This document shows positions 24,458-34,116 of a stretch of DNA of 64,000 nucleotides, one piece after another (position 1 is the stretch's first letter; every line of letters begins with the position of its first letter). Where the stretch lies: contig CADATZ010000015.1 in the NCBI GenBank assembly GCA_902791025.1, positions 1 through 64,000 on the forward strand, given 5' to 3'. The notes beneath the pieces were generated by a model, which worked only from the letters and a program-made list of their open reading frames with translations, did not search any database and was not told the DNA's origin. The translations under genes were made by a program, and so were the position numbers. Source of the stretch: an uncultured Chloroflexota bacterium (lineage in GTDB: Bacteria; Chloroflexota; Anaerolineae; Anaerolineales; Anaerolineaceae).

Positions 24458-26176
24458 ATGCAAATCAACTATTCACAAAAACAGAAACAAACCACGCAGG
24501 AGGTGAGAAACGTATTGACGGAACTGCTCGCCTGTGCATCTGCTGCGAATACCCCTGATGAACAGATCAGCATGCTTAAGGAGACGCTGCAGGCATTGGA
24601 AGACAGTTTCCTCGTGGTCGTGGTCGGAGAATTCAACGCCGGGAAGAGTTCTTTTATCAACGCGCTATTGAATACCGACAAACTCGCTGAAGGCGTCACC
24701 CCCACAACGGCACAGATCAACCTGATCCGTTATGGCGAAACAGAATCGGTTGACCCAATCGAAAACTGGGGCCTGATGATCAAACTGCCGGTGGACCTGC
24801 TGGAAGACGTCAGCTTTGTAGACACACCCGGGACGAACGCAGTGATTCAGGAGCATGAAGTCCTGACCCGTTGGTTCCTTCCCCGCGCGGACATGGTGAT
24901 CTTCCTAAGCTCTGCGGATCGGCCTTTTTCTGAAAGTGAGAACAAATTTCTGCAAAGCATCCGCGACTGGGGCAAGAAAACCGTCCTGATTCTCAACAAG
25001 ATCGACCTTCTGGAGACCCAGGAAGACCGGGATCAGGTGATCAACTTCGTGCGGAGCAGTGCGGAAAAGGCACTGAATGTGGAGATCCCCGTCATCGCGG
25101 TCTCCTCCCGTCTTGCGAAAAAGGCCCGTTCTGCCATGTCGCAGGATCTTTGGAAAGCAAGCGGTTTTGAGGCATTGGAACAATTCATTCAGGACAAGAT
25201 GGACGAAAAATCCCGCTTTGCCATGAAGATGCTTTCCGCATTGGGAATTGCCGCTAAAGTAGAGGCAGAAGCCACCGAACGTATCCAAAATGAGCTTCGG
25301 TTTTACAATGAAGACCGCAAACTGACGGAAACGATACGTGGTGAGGTTGACCTCTATCATGATGACATGATGAAAGAGATCAACCGCTCCATGAAAGAGA
25401 TCCACGCCATCTTTTCCGACGTCAAAATCCGCGGTAATGACTATTTCGAAGATCTCTTCGTTGTCAAAAACATCCCGAATATTCTCAAAAAAGACAAGAA
25501 CCGGGTTCTCTTTCAGGAAAATGTCCTCCAGAACATGCCCACCGACGTCGAACGGAAGACGACGGAACTCGTCGAAAGTCTCGGTGCACAGCAGCAGCGC
25601 ATGGTGCAGCTCGTCCGCTTGCAAATCGAAAACCGCAACAGTCAGTTTCCCGGCGCGGACATGCCCAAAGAGATCCTCGAACAGCGTTCGGAGCTCATCA
25701 AGCGCATGCAGAACTCCATCGACTCCATCCTTGAAAAAATTGAATCCGATATCGCCCTCAATATCGGGATGAAACACGCACAGGCTGCCGTCACTGCCGG
25801 TTTCGCCATTGAAGTTTCCGCGATCGGCATCGGCGCAGCCCTCACTACGATCGCCACAACTGTCGCGGCAGATCTCCTTGGCATTGTCGCTGCCTTCTGG
25901 GTCGGCGTTGCCGGTTTCCTCGTCCTCCCTTATTACAAGAAAAAAGCCCAGCGTGAATTTGACGAGAAGATCACTGAGATTGAGGATAAACTCGTCGCCT
26001 CCCTTCAGGGCGAATTCACGCAGGAGGTCGACGATCAGATCACTCAAATCAATAACGCCACCCGTCCCTTCGAGCGTTTTGTGGAAGCCTCCATCGAATC
26101 CGGCCAGAAACAGCTCGATACCCTCAGCGGGATCCATGATGAAATTGACAGATTGCGCGGGGAAGTGGAAGAATAA
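24458..26176 (+). CDS. Bacterial dynamin-like GTPase
   Basis: 572 residues. GTPase motifs: G1 GEFNAGKSS (about residue 53), G2 Thr in GVTPTTAQ, G3 DTPGT, G4 NKID. Long helical stalk regions flank a hydrophobic paddle (about 440-500: AALTTIATTVAADLLGIVAA, then FWVGVAGFLVL) that would insert into the membrane. Bacterial dynamin-like proteins bind and remodel the inner face of the membrane, often in stress or phage response. The size is close to one dynamin unit rather than a DynA double unit. GGGAG is upstream of the ATG. It is 9 bases before dnaG, suggesting co-expression with replication initiation genes. Confidence 0.85.
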   Translation: MQINYSQKQKQTTQEVRNVLTELLACASAANTPDEQISMLKETLQALEDSFLVVVVGEFNAGKSSFINALLNTDKLAEGVTPTTAQINLIRYGETESVDPIENWGLMIKLPVDLLEDVSFVDTPGTNAVIQEHEVLTRWFLPRADMVIFLSSADRPFSESENKFLQSIRDWGKKTVLILNKIDLLETQEDRDQVINFVRSSAEKALNVEIPVIAVSSRLAKKARSAMSQDLWKASGFEALEQFIQDKMDEKSRFAMKMLSALGIAAKVEAEATERIQNELRFYNEDRKLTETIRGEVDLYHDDMMKEINRSMKEIHAIFSDVKIRGNDYFEDLFVVKNIPNILKKDKNRVLFQENVLQNMPTDVERKTTELVESLGAQQQRMVQLVRLQIENRNSQFPGADMPKEILEQRSELIKRMQNSIDSILEKIESDIALNIGMKHAQAAVTAGFAIEVSAIGIGAALTTIATTVAADLLGIVAAFWVGVAGFLVLPYYKKKAQREFDEKITEIEDKLVASLQGEFTQEVDDQITQINNATRPFERFVEASIESGQKQLDTLSGIHDEIDRLRGEVEE

Positions 26177-26185
26177 AGGAAGCCC

Positions 26186-28141
26186 ATGTCTCAAGTTGAC
26201 GACATCAAAAATCAGGTCGATATTGTCGATCTTGTTTCCGAGACCGTGAATCTGCGGCGTACGGGGAAGAACTACATCGGCTTCTGCCCTTTTCATGAGA
26301 ACACGCGCACGCCTTCCTTTGTCGTATTCCCCGATTCCGGAACCTGGCGCTGTTTTGGACAATGTGCCGAAGGCGGTGATGTTTTCAGCTACGTGATGAA
26401 ACGCGACGGTTGTGATTTTCAGACTGCATTAGAGCTGCTTGCGAAAAAGGCAGGGGTAGAGCTGACCCCCTACAACCGGGATGACAAACCCAAAGAGGAA
26501 AAACAGCATCTTTATGACCTGATGAACGAAGCCGTCAGCTATTTCCATAACAATCTCACTCAGCATCCCGCGGGAAAGCCGGCTCTTGAATTTCTCACCG
26601 GGAAACGCGGACTGAAACCCCAAACGATTGAGAAATTCCGTCTCGGTTATGCCCTCCCTTCCTGGGACGGACTAACCCAGCATCTCCTCGGAAAAGGTTA
26701 CACCCGTCAGGATCTGATTGACACAGGCGTAGTCAGCGAGCAGCGGGATGATAAGGGTGAGGTCATTCCTAATGGCCGCATCTATGATCGTTTCCGCAAC
26801 CGCGTCATGATTCCCATCAATGATTCCCGCGGAAACCCCATCGCCTTCGGTGCACGTATTCTTGACCCGAATGATAGCCCGAAATTCCTCAATTCACCCC
26901 AAACAGTGCTCTTTGACAAGGGGAAAACCCTCTTTGCCCTGAATGAAGCCAGAAGCGCTATTCGTGAAAAGGATCAGGTTGTCCTGGTCGAGGGTTATAT
27001 GGATGTCATCGTGCTCCATCAGGAGGGTTTTGCAAACACCGTCTGTCCTATGGGAACCGCCCTCACAGATTTCCAGGCCAAACAGCTCACACGGCAGACC
27101 AAACACATCGTCCTGGCCCTGGACGGTGACGCAGCGGGATATCACGCAGCGGTAAAGGATATTGATATCATCCGTGAGGCATCCGCATCTGAGACTCCCG
27201 GCGACACGAAAAATCTCCTGCGTCAGGAGAACAGGCTCAATGTCGATATCCGCATCGTCACTATCCCCGAAGGCCTTGACCCCGACGAAGTCGTACTTGA
27301 AAATCATGAAGCCTGGGAGGAGATCATCCAGACCGCCAAACCCATCGTCATTCACATGATGGAGACTCTCGCAAAAGGCCGCGATCTGGATGATGCCAAA
27401 ACGAAATCCGAAATAGCGGCTAAGATCATGCCGCTCATCCGCGAAGTGCCCAACGCCATTGAACGCGAGACCTACAGGCAGCAGCTGGCTCGGTTTCTGG
27501 ATATTGACGAATCCCTTCTGACTTATACCGGCCAAACCGTCAGCCCCGGCAGCGGAAACAAGCGCGCCTTTCCCGCCAAACCCCGGCTGAAAACCACTTC
27601 TGACGCCATGGTCTTTGACCCCAAAGACAGTTTTTACAACAAGGAAAACGAGATTCTGCGTTGTCTGTATCGTTATTATGACAATCCAGGCTCCCTCGCT
27701 GCCATCGACCGAAAACTGCGGAAATTCCATCTCGAAGCCATGAGCCCCATGGACTTCAATCAGACGGATCTGCACGAAATAGCCTCCGTATATTTCCGCG
27801 CACTCGATCAGGACGAGGAACTGGATACAAAAGCCTTTATTGAGAAGAACATACCGGAATCTGTACAGGACACTTTTTTTGCCCTGAAGAACAAGCGTCC
27901 GGACAATCTGAACGAGACGCTGGAACTGGACGAGGAAATCCTCCGCTCCGTTGCATTCATGCGGCAGGAGAAATGTGAATACGACAAATCCGAACTCCAA
28001 TCCCTTTTGGAAGGCAGCGAACCCGGCAGTGAGGATATGCGTAATTTTGAAACCATGCTCGATCGGACGCTTCAGCGCAGGCGGCAGCTGGATATATTGA
28101 TCGACAACATCAACATGATCGATTTCAGAAATGGGAAGTGA
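26186..28141 (+). CDS. dnaG: DNA primase
   Basis: 651 residues. The N-terminal CHC2 zinc-binding domain has C34, H37, C56 and C60 (CFGQC, spacing x3 instead of the common x2). The central Toprim domain includes [18 protein letters not shown], the conserved GTALT segment and ALDGDAAG for metal binding. The C-terminal helical region would contact the DnaB helicase. Primase synthesises RNA primers at the replication fork. AAGGAAG precedes the ATG. The stop overlaps the start region of rpoD, recalling the classical macromolecular-synthesis operon, but here the upstream partner is a dynamin-like gene rather than rpsU. Confidence 0.97.
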   Translation: MSQVDDIKNQVDIVDLVSETVNLRRTGKNYIGFCPFHENTRTPSFVVFPDSGTWRCFGQCAEGGDVFSYVMKRDGCDFQTALELLAKKAGVELTPYNRDDKPKEEKQHLYDLMNEAVSYFHNNLTQHPAGKPALEFLTGKRGLKPQTIEKFRLGYALPSWDGLTQHLLGKGYTRQDLIDTGVVSEQRDDKGEVIPNGRIYDRFRNRVMIPINDSRGNPIAFGARILDPNDSPKFLNSPQTVLFDKGKTLFALNEARSAIREKDQVVLVEGYMDVIVLHQEGFANTVCPMGTALTDFQAKQLTRQTKHIVLALDGDAAGYHAAVKDIDIIREASASETPGDTKNLLRQENRLNVDIRIVTIPEGLDPDEVVLENHEAWEEIIQTAKPIVIHMMETLAKGRDLDDAKTKSEIAAKIMPLIREVPNAIERETYRQQLARFLDIDESLLTYTGQTVSPGSGNKRAFPAKPRLKTTSDAMVFDPKDSFYNKENEILRCLYRYYDNPGSLAAIDRKLRKFHLEAMSPMDFNQTDLHEIASVYFRALDQDEELDTKAFIEKNIPESVQDTFFALKNKRPDNLNETLELDEEILRSVAFMRQEKCEYDKSELQSLLEGSEPGSEDMRNFETMLDRTLQRRRQLDILIDNINMIDFRNGK

Positions 28142-28143
28142 AG

Positions 28144-29607
28144 ATGGACGAAGCGGATCAGGAATATTTTGATATGCACGATGATGATTTTGACATGGAA
28201 GGGCCCGGGAAGGATCATTCCATGGTTGAGAATGCCGACGATCCCGTACTCCTTTACCTGCGGGAGATCGGCGGAATCGAGATACTCAGCGCAGAAGACG
28301 AATTTCGTCTCGCAGTCCTGATTCAGGCGGGCAAGGCTGCGGATCGTTATCTGGAAAATGATATCGATGAGACCGGCGTCGAAGTTTTGGATGAGTTCAG
28401 CAAACTTTGGAACAAGTACCTCACAGCACTTGATGCCTTCAACAAAACGTCATCCCAATGCGTACCGGTGATGGATCTTCAAAACCTGCTTACCGATGCC
28501 TTAACCATTTCCCCCGTTGAATCCCAGGGCGCACGGCTTGCACTGTATGATTATATGTTTCTTGGCAATCCATCTCAGGATCCGCGGGCACAGGACAAAA
28601 AGTGGAAGAAGGCCTATTCTCCGCTCTTTGACGGTTTCCTGTCCCTATGTCTGCTGACAGAAGAGCAGAACAAAGCAGTCAGCGCCTTTTATGCCGAGCA
28701 TAACGCCCTTCCTGCACCGGCACAATTGCCTTCCCACATATTTTCTTATGAGAGCACGCAGATCCGATTTCGGAAGATCCAGAGTGACGCCGGATCAGCA
28801 TCCCAGATCTTTATCCGGGCGAATCTGAAACTCGTATTCAGTGTAGCGAAAAAATATCAGGGCCGAGGAGCCTCCTTCTCCGACCTGATTCAGGAAGGAA
28901 ATCTCGGTTTATTGCATGCGGTAGAAAAATATGATCCCAAACTGGGCTTCCGTTTCTCCACCTATTCCACCTGGTGGATTCGCCAGGCCATCACCCGCTC
29001 CCTCGCCGAGCAATCCCGCCTGATCCGCATCCCCGCTCATACCTTTGAAACCGTCATGAAATTGCAGCGCATCAAGCGGGAATTGGAACAGCGCCTTGAG
29101 CGGAATCCAACCATGGAGGAATTGGCAATTGAAGCCGGTATGCTGGAGCCTGAAGATGAGGCAGCTTTGAATCGCTGCCGGGAAAAAGGGGTACAGCCTG
29201 GACCGGCGTTGAGTACCCGTATTCAGGAAGCAGCGAAAAAAGTTCAGGATTTGCTCCGGACCATTGAAGATCCAATTTCATTGGAAACACCTGAAAATGA
29301 TGATGGTGAGGAGACTGTTCAGGATACTATGCCTGAAGATGAAAACGCGCTTCAGCCCAGTCAGGAAGCGGAAAAACTTATGCTCCGGGAACGGATCGAA
29401 GAAGCCATGAGCCATCAGCTCAATGAGAGAGAACGAAAGGTTCTTGAGTATCGTTATGGCTTAATTGACGGAAATGAACTCACACTGGATGAGGTTGCCA
29501 AAGTATTCGGGCTTACCAAGGAGAGAATCCGGCAGATTGAAGCTAAAGCGCTGCGGAAGCTGCGTCACCCGGGTTCCAGTCGGCAGCTGAAGGATTATTT
29601 TTCATGA
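28144..29607 (+). CDS. rpoD: RNA polymerase primary sigma factor (sigma-70)
   Basis: 487 residues from the ATG at 28144, which has GGGAAG eight bases upstream; an in-frame GTG at 28138 is the alternative. Region 1.2 begins [10 protein letters not shown]. Regions 2.1-2.4 run from [20 protein letters not shown] through [19 protein letters not shown] (core binding and -10 recognition). Region 3 follows. Region 4.2 ([20 protein letters not shown]) recognises the -35 box. About 120 non-conserved residues separate regions 1.2 and 2, as in many primary sigmas. TATAAT and TTGAxx boxes in this window fit such a factor. Confidence 0.95.
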   Translation: MDEADQEYFDMHDDDFDMEGPGKDHSMVENADDPVLLYLREIGGIEILSAEDEFRLAVLIQAGKAADRYLENDIDETGVEVLDEFSKLWNKYLTALDAFNKTSSQCVPVMDLQNLLTDALTISPVESQGARLALYDYMFLGNPSQDPRAQDKKWKKAYSPLFDGFLSLCLLTEEQNKAVSAFYAEHNALPAPAQLPSHIFSYESTQIRFRKIQSDAGSASQIFIRANLKLVFSVAKKYQGRGASFSDLIQEGNLGLLHAVEKYDPKLGFRFSTYSTWWIRQAITRSLAEQSRLIRIPAHTFETVMKLQRIKRELEQRLERNPTMEELAIEAGMLEPEDEAALNRCREKGVQPGPALSTRIQEAAKKVQDLLRTIEDPISLETPENDDGEETVQDTMPEDENALQPSQEAEKLMLRERIEEAMSHQLNERERKVLEYRYGLIDGNELTLDEVAKVFGLTKERIRQIEAKALRKLRHPGSSRQLKDYFS

Positions 29608-30116
29608 TCGATTACAGAAAAAACCTTCATGATGTTGCAAGGGGGTTCCCTCTGATCGAGATCAGTCCGGTCGCGCTGTTGACTGATCCACAGGGAAATT
29701 TACTTTTGGTTCGTGATCACGATGACGTCTACTGGCATTTACTGGGTGGATGGCTTGGACCGGATGAAACGATTCGGGAGTGTCTGCAGCGGGCAGTTCT
29801 GAATAACTGTTCGATCCTTTTGGAAAGCTGTTCTTTGTTAAAAGTTTTTTCCGGACCGGATTTGAATTATCTGACAGAAGATTCAGCACATGTTTCACCT
29901 GTTTACATGTTGTTTTTTCCGAAAAGAATCCGGGGATCTCTGCGGGAAAAACCAAAGGATGGTTCGGAGATTCGTTTTTTTGCGCCATGGAATATTCCCA
30001 TGGACAGGGTGTTCCCTCCTATGCGCAGGATCATACAGTTTTTTGTTGATAATTATTCTAATATGCCTATCGCACAGGCAGCGGATTGGGATCGATATCC
30101 GGAAATTGTGGATTGA
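29604..30116 (+). CDS. Nudix-fold protein with a destroyed Nudix box
   Basis: 170 residues. The N-terminal strands ([20 protein letters not shown] and [14 protein letters not shown]) are clearly Nudix-like. The catalytic box GX5EX7REUXEEXGU starts well (G49, E55, R63) but then reads R-A-V-L-N-N-C-S-I. Glu64, Glu67, Glu68 and Gly70 are thus replaced by Ala, Asn, Asn and Ser. Those Glu residues bind the metals for pyrophosphate hydrolysis, so the protein is probably inactive as a hydrolase and may be a binding or regulatory protein. Its ATG overlaps the rpoD stop (ATGA), implying translational coupling with the primary sigma factor. Confidence 0.7.
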   Translation: MIDYRKNLHDVARGFPLIEISPVALLTDPQGNLLLVRDHDDVYWHLLGGWLGPDETIRECLQRAVLNNCSILLESCSLLKVFSGPDLNYLTEDSAHVSPVYMLFFPKRIRGSLREKPKDGSEIRFFAPWNIPMDRVFPPMRRIIQFFVDNYSNMPIAQAADWDRYPEIVD

Positions 30117-30261
30117 TTTGTAATTTCAAAAGTGTAAACTTGATTTTGCATTGGATTTGTTATAAAATAAGACATATCTATTTAGGATGGATCATAAAAC
30201 TGATAAAACTTCAGAAAAATGAAATCTGCCAGGAAAATAGCCGGAGAAGGATAAACACATT

Positions 30262-31695
30262 ATGAGAAGGATAATAAATACTTTATTGGTATTAGGTCTG
30301 CTGATGGCTGTTCGTGTTGTGCGTGCTGAGCCCTTTCATCAGGATAATTCCAATAAGCAGGGGTCTGAATTGACACTTGTGTCAGAGTCTTATGAAGGAA
30401 TCTATGATGGGAAGACTCATGAAGGAATTGTGACCTCTTCTCAGAATGACGCGGTTATTACCTACAGCATTGATGACGGGAAAACGTGGACAACAGAAAT
30501 TCCATCCATAACGAATGTCGGAGAGGTCAATTTCCGTGCAAAAGCTGAAAAAGAAGGATTTGAGACAACTTACGCTGATGGAGTTTTGACTATTTTACCT
30601 CTTGATGTGATTGTTACGATTGTTGGAAATCACAGCTCTGATGTTTACGACGGAAAAAGACACAGTGCAGAAGGGTTTGAAGCTTCTTTTAGCAGTAATT
30701 TGTACTCCGATGATGATTTTGAGTTCAATGGTACGGCTTCTGTATCAAGAATTCCGGTTGGCATATCTGAAATGGGGTTGACTTCTGACCGCTTTTCGAA
30801 TATAAACCCGAATTTCAATGTAGAATTCAAAGTTACAGATGGGTTTCAGGAAATAATAGCCGTTGAAGAAGTTGTTGTCAGAATCACGGGACATAGTAAT
30901 ATCGCGACTTTTGATGGCAGAGAACACAGGGTCAGCGGTTACGATGTTGAAGTCAGTAATCCATTGTATAAAGAAACCTTTTTCGATTTTCTCGGTACAG
31001 ATGAAGTTAAACGTACTGACGTAGGAATCGGTTATATGGGACTCAGTGAAAATGATTTTGTGAATGTCAGTGGAAAATTTAGTAAGGTGACTTTTAAAGT
31101 GACTGACGGTTATCTGGAAATTACTCCTGGAGCTGAAGCAGCATTGAGTATTATATTTACCAATCAACAGGAACGGGGGGAAGAAGGAGCACCGGCAGAT
31201 GTTGAGCCCAAGGTTATGCAATTATCTGCTGTATTAATGAGTGATGAGCAGGAATTTTATTCTGAACCTATCAGTATTGAAACCAGCTATTTGACCTTGA
31301 AAAAACCGCTTTCTTTCAAGATTATGTTTAAAGAAGGCTTGCCGGATATGACGACCGGAAAATTCAGTGTACAAATTCAGGGATTGCCTGAAATTGTTTA
31401 TGGTACCGGTTCACCGGAAGGGTATGATAAAGCTATAAAAAATAAATATTATTTATCTGATGAATCTTGGGTCGACAATACTGGTACTATCCAGGTAAAT
31501 CTGCTTTGGACTCGGGAACTGAATTATGAGGATGAGGAGGGGGTTCATGTTCTTCCTGAGGACTCAATCGGTGCGTATACAATCGGTGCTGATGGTCAGA
31601 AGGAATATCTGGTTTTTCATACCTATGAAATTTGTATGAATTATCTCGGAAATGAAGAGTTGTGCAGAAGCGGTGGTCGTACTTTTCATAAGTAA
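30262..31695 (+). CDS. Secreted protein with three MBG-like beta domains
   Basis: 477 residues with a signal peptide (MRRIINTLLVLGLLMAVRVV, cleavage near VRA-EP at about 25). Three tandem domains of about 85 residues each carry a YDGKxH or FDGREH motif near the start and a TDGxxEI motif at the end (starts at about 44, 118 and 213). They resemble the MBG/Ig-like modules of bacterial surface adhesins. From about 290 a different C-terminal domain follows, of a type seen in surface proteins of anaerobes (SPEGYDKAIKNKYYLSDESW). No sortase signal or TM segment is seen. Function is probably adhesion or cell-surface structure. Confidence 0.65.
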   Translation: MRRIINTLLVLGLLMAVRVVRAEPFHQDNSNKQGSELTLVSESYEGIYDGKTHEGIVTSSQNDAVITYSIDDGKTWTTEIPSITNVGEVNFRAKAEKEGFETTYADGVLTILPLDVIVTIVGNHSSDVYDGKRHSAEGFEASFSSNLYSDDDFEFNGTASVSRIPVGISEMGLTSDRFSNINPNFNVEFKVTDGFQEIIAVEEVVVRITGHSNIATFDGREHRVSGYDVEVSNPLYKETFFDFLGTDEVKRTDVGIGYMGLSENDFVNVSGKFSKVTFKVTDGYLEITPGAEAALSIIFTNQQERGEEGAPADVEPKVMQLSAVLMSDEQEFYSEPISIETSYLTLKKPLSFKIMFKEGLPDMTTGKFSVQIQGLPEIVYGTGSPEGYDKAIKNKYYLSDESWVDNTGTIQVNLLWTRELNYEDEEGVHVLPEDSIGAYTIGADGQKEYLVFHTYEICMNYLGNEELCRSGGRTFHK

Positions 31696-31861
31696 TGTTG
31701 ATGTCGATGTTCCTTTGAGCTGGATTCGAAAAGATCCATATAACTGTTTATAACGAATCGCATGTGGATCGATTTTGCATCAACAACGCAGCTCGCACTT
31801 AAATCGTACTTCGTGGTGTATGTACCGGCTGGTTCTGAATAGGTACAGGATTATTTCAAAT

Positions 31862-31899
31862 AAAAAGAGACTTGTCAAAACCTGGCAAGTCTCTTTTTA
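31862..31899. terminator. Bidirectional terminator
   Basis: AAAAAGAGACTTG pairs with CAAGTCTCTTTTT over an 11-base loop, with A- and T-runs at the ends. It ends the leftward MBOAT/ACP operon and the rightward secreted-protein gene. The preceding 31696-31861 holds no gene; its right part (GGTTCTGAATAGGTAC) faintly resembles a dispersed-palindrome end. Confidence 0.85.
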
Positions 31900-31919
31900 T
31901 TTGATGATTGCAGATCAGA

Positions 31920-32162
31920 TTACTGCCGCTCAGCGATAATCTGTGCCAGATCTTCCAGTGTATCAAAGGTGTCTGCGTTTAGTTCAAAGTCTTCGATACG
32001 AACGCCGAACTCTTCTTCAACAATGAGAGCAAGATCAACCAGATTAAAGGAATCCAGCAGCCCGGTTGAAATAAGCGGCTCCGATGGATCAAGCTTCAAT
32101 TTTGAATCTTTGAGCAGATTTTTTGTGATTTTTTCTGACAACACGTCAATAATGTCTTCCAT
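31920..32162 (-). CDS. DltC-like acyl carrier protein
   Basis: 80 residues, acidic, ACP fold. The phosphopantetheine site is Ser38 in GLLDSFNLVDL. The DSFxLVDL form and the VEEEFGVRIEDFEL helix are closer to DltC-type and polyketide-type carriers than to fatty-acid ACP (which usually has DSL/DSM). It is the last gene of a leftward operon after two SGNH proteins and an MBOAT acyltransferase. In Dlt systems the carrier hands an activated acyl group to the MBOAT protein. AAGGA lies about 12 bases before the ATG. No adenylating enzyme (DltA) is present in the window. Confidence 0.85.
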   Translation of the reverse strand: MEDIIDVLSEKITKNLLKDSKLKLDPSEPLISTGLLDSFNLVDLALIVEEEFGVRIEDFELNADTFDTLEDLAQIIAERQ

Positions 32163-32171
32163 AATTTTGTA

Positions 32172-33038
32172 TTATTCCTTTGTTTGATTCTCTAAAATTT
32201 TGACAATTTCACTTTGCAGCTTTTCAAGCACCTGCAGCGTGGTGAGGTTGCGATAGGCAAAGGCAGTCTCCCAGGTCTTGGGGTGTGAAAAGTAATTGCT
32301 GTAAAACGTAAGGTGGATACCGTCATCCTGGAGTCCGTGATTTTTCAGATCCTGTACAGAAGCCCAGAAATTCCAAACCGGAATATCATACTCTGCGGCA
32401 AGATCAGCAATATCCTGGTTAATAGAGAAATCTCTTTCCACATTATCCGCTTTGAGCATGAGGATCGGCAGCCTGTTCTGTTCAATCGTTATATCGATGA
32501 TCTTCCGCAGATTCTCTTTGAAAACCGGTGGATTGTATCCGTCATTGGTTCCGAGGGAAATCAGAACCGCGATTGGATCATGAATACGATATTCACAGGT
32601 GAGCGGCAGTTCATCGTAATTGCAGTATTCGTAATTCATAAAAAATGTGGAAAGAGCAGAGGCCGCTGAAAACCCGGGTTTTGCCGCGAAACTGAGGCGG
32701 ACGAAAGAGCCTTTAAAGAAATCAATTACTCCCTGCAGATTTTCATATTCCCCGAGATCATAGTAAACCTGGTCGCGGTCATAATCGGAAAGATACCAGG
32801 AAGTTGAGGTGTCGCAATCTCCCACTTTGGAAAATGCATGCGGATTATGTCCAGCTTTGATCCCTGCTTTCAGAATTTTGCGGGCATGATCTGAAAATTC
32901 CGGAATAACAGGGAGGTCCTGCCATGTTCGTCCATAATCGGCGGGAGATTGTGCGCAGGCACTCCCACAGATCATGAAAATCATAAAAATCATGGTAAAG
33001 AAACGTAAATGCAGTGATTGCCTATGATAAGGGTCCAT
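32172..33038 (-). CDS. Secreted SGNH-hydrolase-like protein, GDC variant
   Basis: 288 residues with a signal peptide (cleavage near ACA-QSP at about 30). SGNH/GDSL blocks: block I reads KVGDCDTST, with Cys75 where the catalytic Ser is expected; block III is SLGTNDGYN; block V is DDGIHLTF with Asp and His. Either Cys serves as nucleophile, or the Ser function is supplied by the nearby Ser/Thr. It overlaps the preceding SGNH gene by 17 bases. In such cassettes SGNH proteins move acyl groups onto envelope polymers, but an esterase role is also possible. The mature protein would act outside the membrane. Confidence 0.75.
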   Translation of the reverse strand: MDPYHRQSLHLRFFTMIFMIFMICGSACAQSPADYGRTWQDLPVIPEFSDHARKILKAGIKAGHNPHAFSKVGDCDTSTSWYLSDYDRDQVYYDLGEYENLQGVIDFFKGSFVRLSFAAKPGFSAASALSTFFMNYEYCNYDELPLTCEYRIHDPIAVLISLGTNDGYNPPVFKENLRKIIDITIEQNRLPILMLKADNVERDFSINQDIADLAAEYDIPVWNFWASVQDLKNHGLQDDGIHLTFYSNYFSHPKTWETAFAYRNLTTLQVLEKLQSEIVKILENQTKE

Positions 33039-34116
33039 TTGTTATAATATTCTCGATTTCCGCAAACACGAAGTCTGCCAGGCGGAGTGCACTCTCCGCG
33101 TTATAATGGATCGCACTGTTCGTGAAATCCGAAATTTCCAGGCTGTTCCACAGGTCCAGCAGATCCCAGCCATTTTCTTCCGCACGTTTGATCAGGTCCA
33201 GGTGCCAGGAGTCGTAAGCTTCGCGTGGATAGTAGTAATTATATCGGATTTTTGAATTTTCGCCATCACTGATAAGCATTGGTTCATTGATCAGCAGCAC
33301 CGGTGTTGTTCCGGCTCGTTTCATTCCCTTTACAAGAATATCCCACGATAGCGTATCTTCCGACAGAGGACCTTCGATGCCGTGGTAGCTGTTATCCGCT
33401 TCCAGATCGACTTGCGCTGCGGGGTATTCTTCCGGATAATCCTGGTCTATACCCGTACCGGCCCACATCAGACCGTAAAGCTGCAGGCGCAGCCAATCCG
33501 CAGCTTCTCTGCGTTCTCCCCAGATGGATTTTTCCTTTATCGTGACATCCTGCGGTTCAGCTGCATTCTCCGGGAAAAGACTGCGGTATTCGTCCCAATT
33601 GGAACGAATCAGTTCATTCGCCGTTTGTTTGTCATTCGGAAAAGATTCCAGTGTGAGCGGCCAGATAATGAGATCCGGATCATAATCCATGGCTCGATTC
33701 AGCAAGAGATAATCCTTTGCGAGAGAAAGCGTTGGATAAGCCAGATTATAGCAGCGGGTTATTCGTCCGTCGGAAAGCGTTCTGCCGTTCAGACGGGCAC
33801 AAAGTGTTTCCTCCGGATGGAGAAGTGTTCCCCAACCGGAAGAGTCACCGATGGCAATAATGCGGAATTCCTGAGGATCTTTTGCTCTTGCTGCGTTGAT
33901 TTTATGTGACGCGAAAGCAGCATCCAGACTGCCGATAGAAAAATTATAAGCCTTCTGCGGATTTTCGCCAAAGGGAAGCCGTTCCCGCCCCGGGAAAATG
34001 CTGTTATAGAGGCTTACGCGGTTCAACGCGTTAAGTGGCTGAGCGAATTGCCATATTCCGGCTAAGATAACAAGGAAAACCAGGATCAGCCCGCTGATAC
34101 AAAAGAGTCTTTTCAT
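33022..34116 (-). CDS. Membrane-anchored SGNH protein, DltD/AlgJ-like
   Basis: 364 residues. One N-terminal TM anchor (about 5-26) precedes an extracytoplasmic SGNH-fold domain. Block I is IAIGDSSGWG (Ser92). The C-terminal catalytic Asp/His pair is probably in DFTNSAIHYNAES. DltD and AlgJ proteins share this layout and work with MBOAT proteins to transfer acyl groups to polymers at the cell surface. Sequence outside the motifs is not close to DltD, so only the functional class is claimed. The start codon shares one base with the MBOAT stop (TGATG), showing translational coupling. Confidence 0.75.
   Translation of the reverse strand: MKRLFCISGLILVFLVILAGIWQFAQPLNALNRVSLYNSIFPGRERLPFGENPQKAYNFSIGSLDAAFASHKINAARAKDPQEFRIIAIGDSSGWGTLLHPEETLCARLNGRTLSDGRITRCYNLAYPTLSLAKDYLLLNRAMDYDPDLIIWPLTLESFPNDKQTANELIRSNWDEYRSLFPENAAEPQDVTIKEKSIWGERREAADWLRLQLYGLMWAGTGIDQDYPEEYPAAQVDLEADNSYHGIEGPLSEDTLSWDILVKGMKRAGTTPVLLINEPMLISDGENSKIRYNYYYPREAYDSWHLDLIKRAEENGWDLLDLWNSLEISDFTNSAIHYNAESALRLADFVFAEIENIITNGPLS

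Noticed and set aside
24905..26362. 485-codon minus-strand open frame
   Set aside because: It is antisense to the dynamin-like gene and the start of dnaG, shows no family motifs, and arises from the high third-position GC of the true genes.
26894..28000. 368-codon minus-strand open frame
   Set aside because: It is fully antisense to dnaG, with hydrophobic nonsense composition and no ribosome site.
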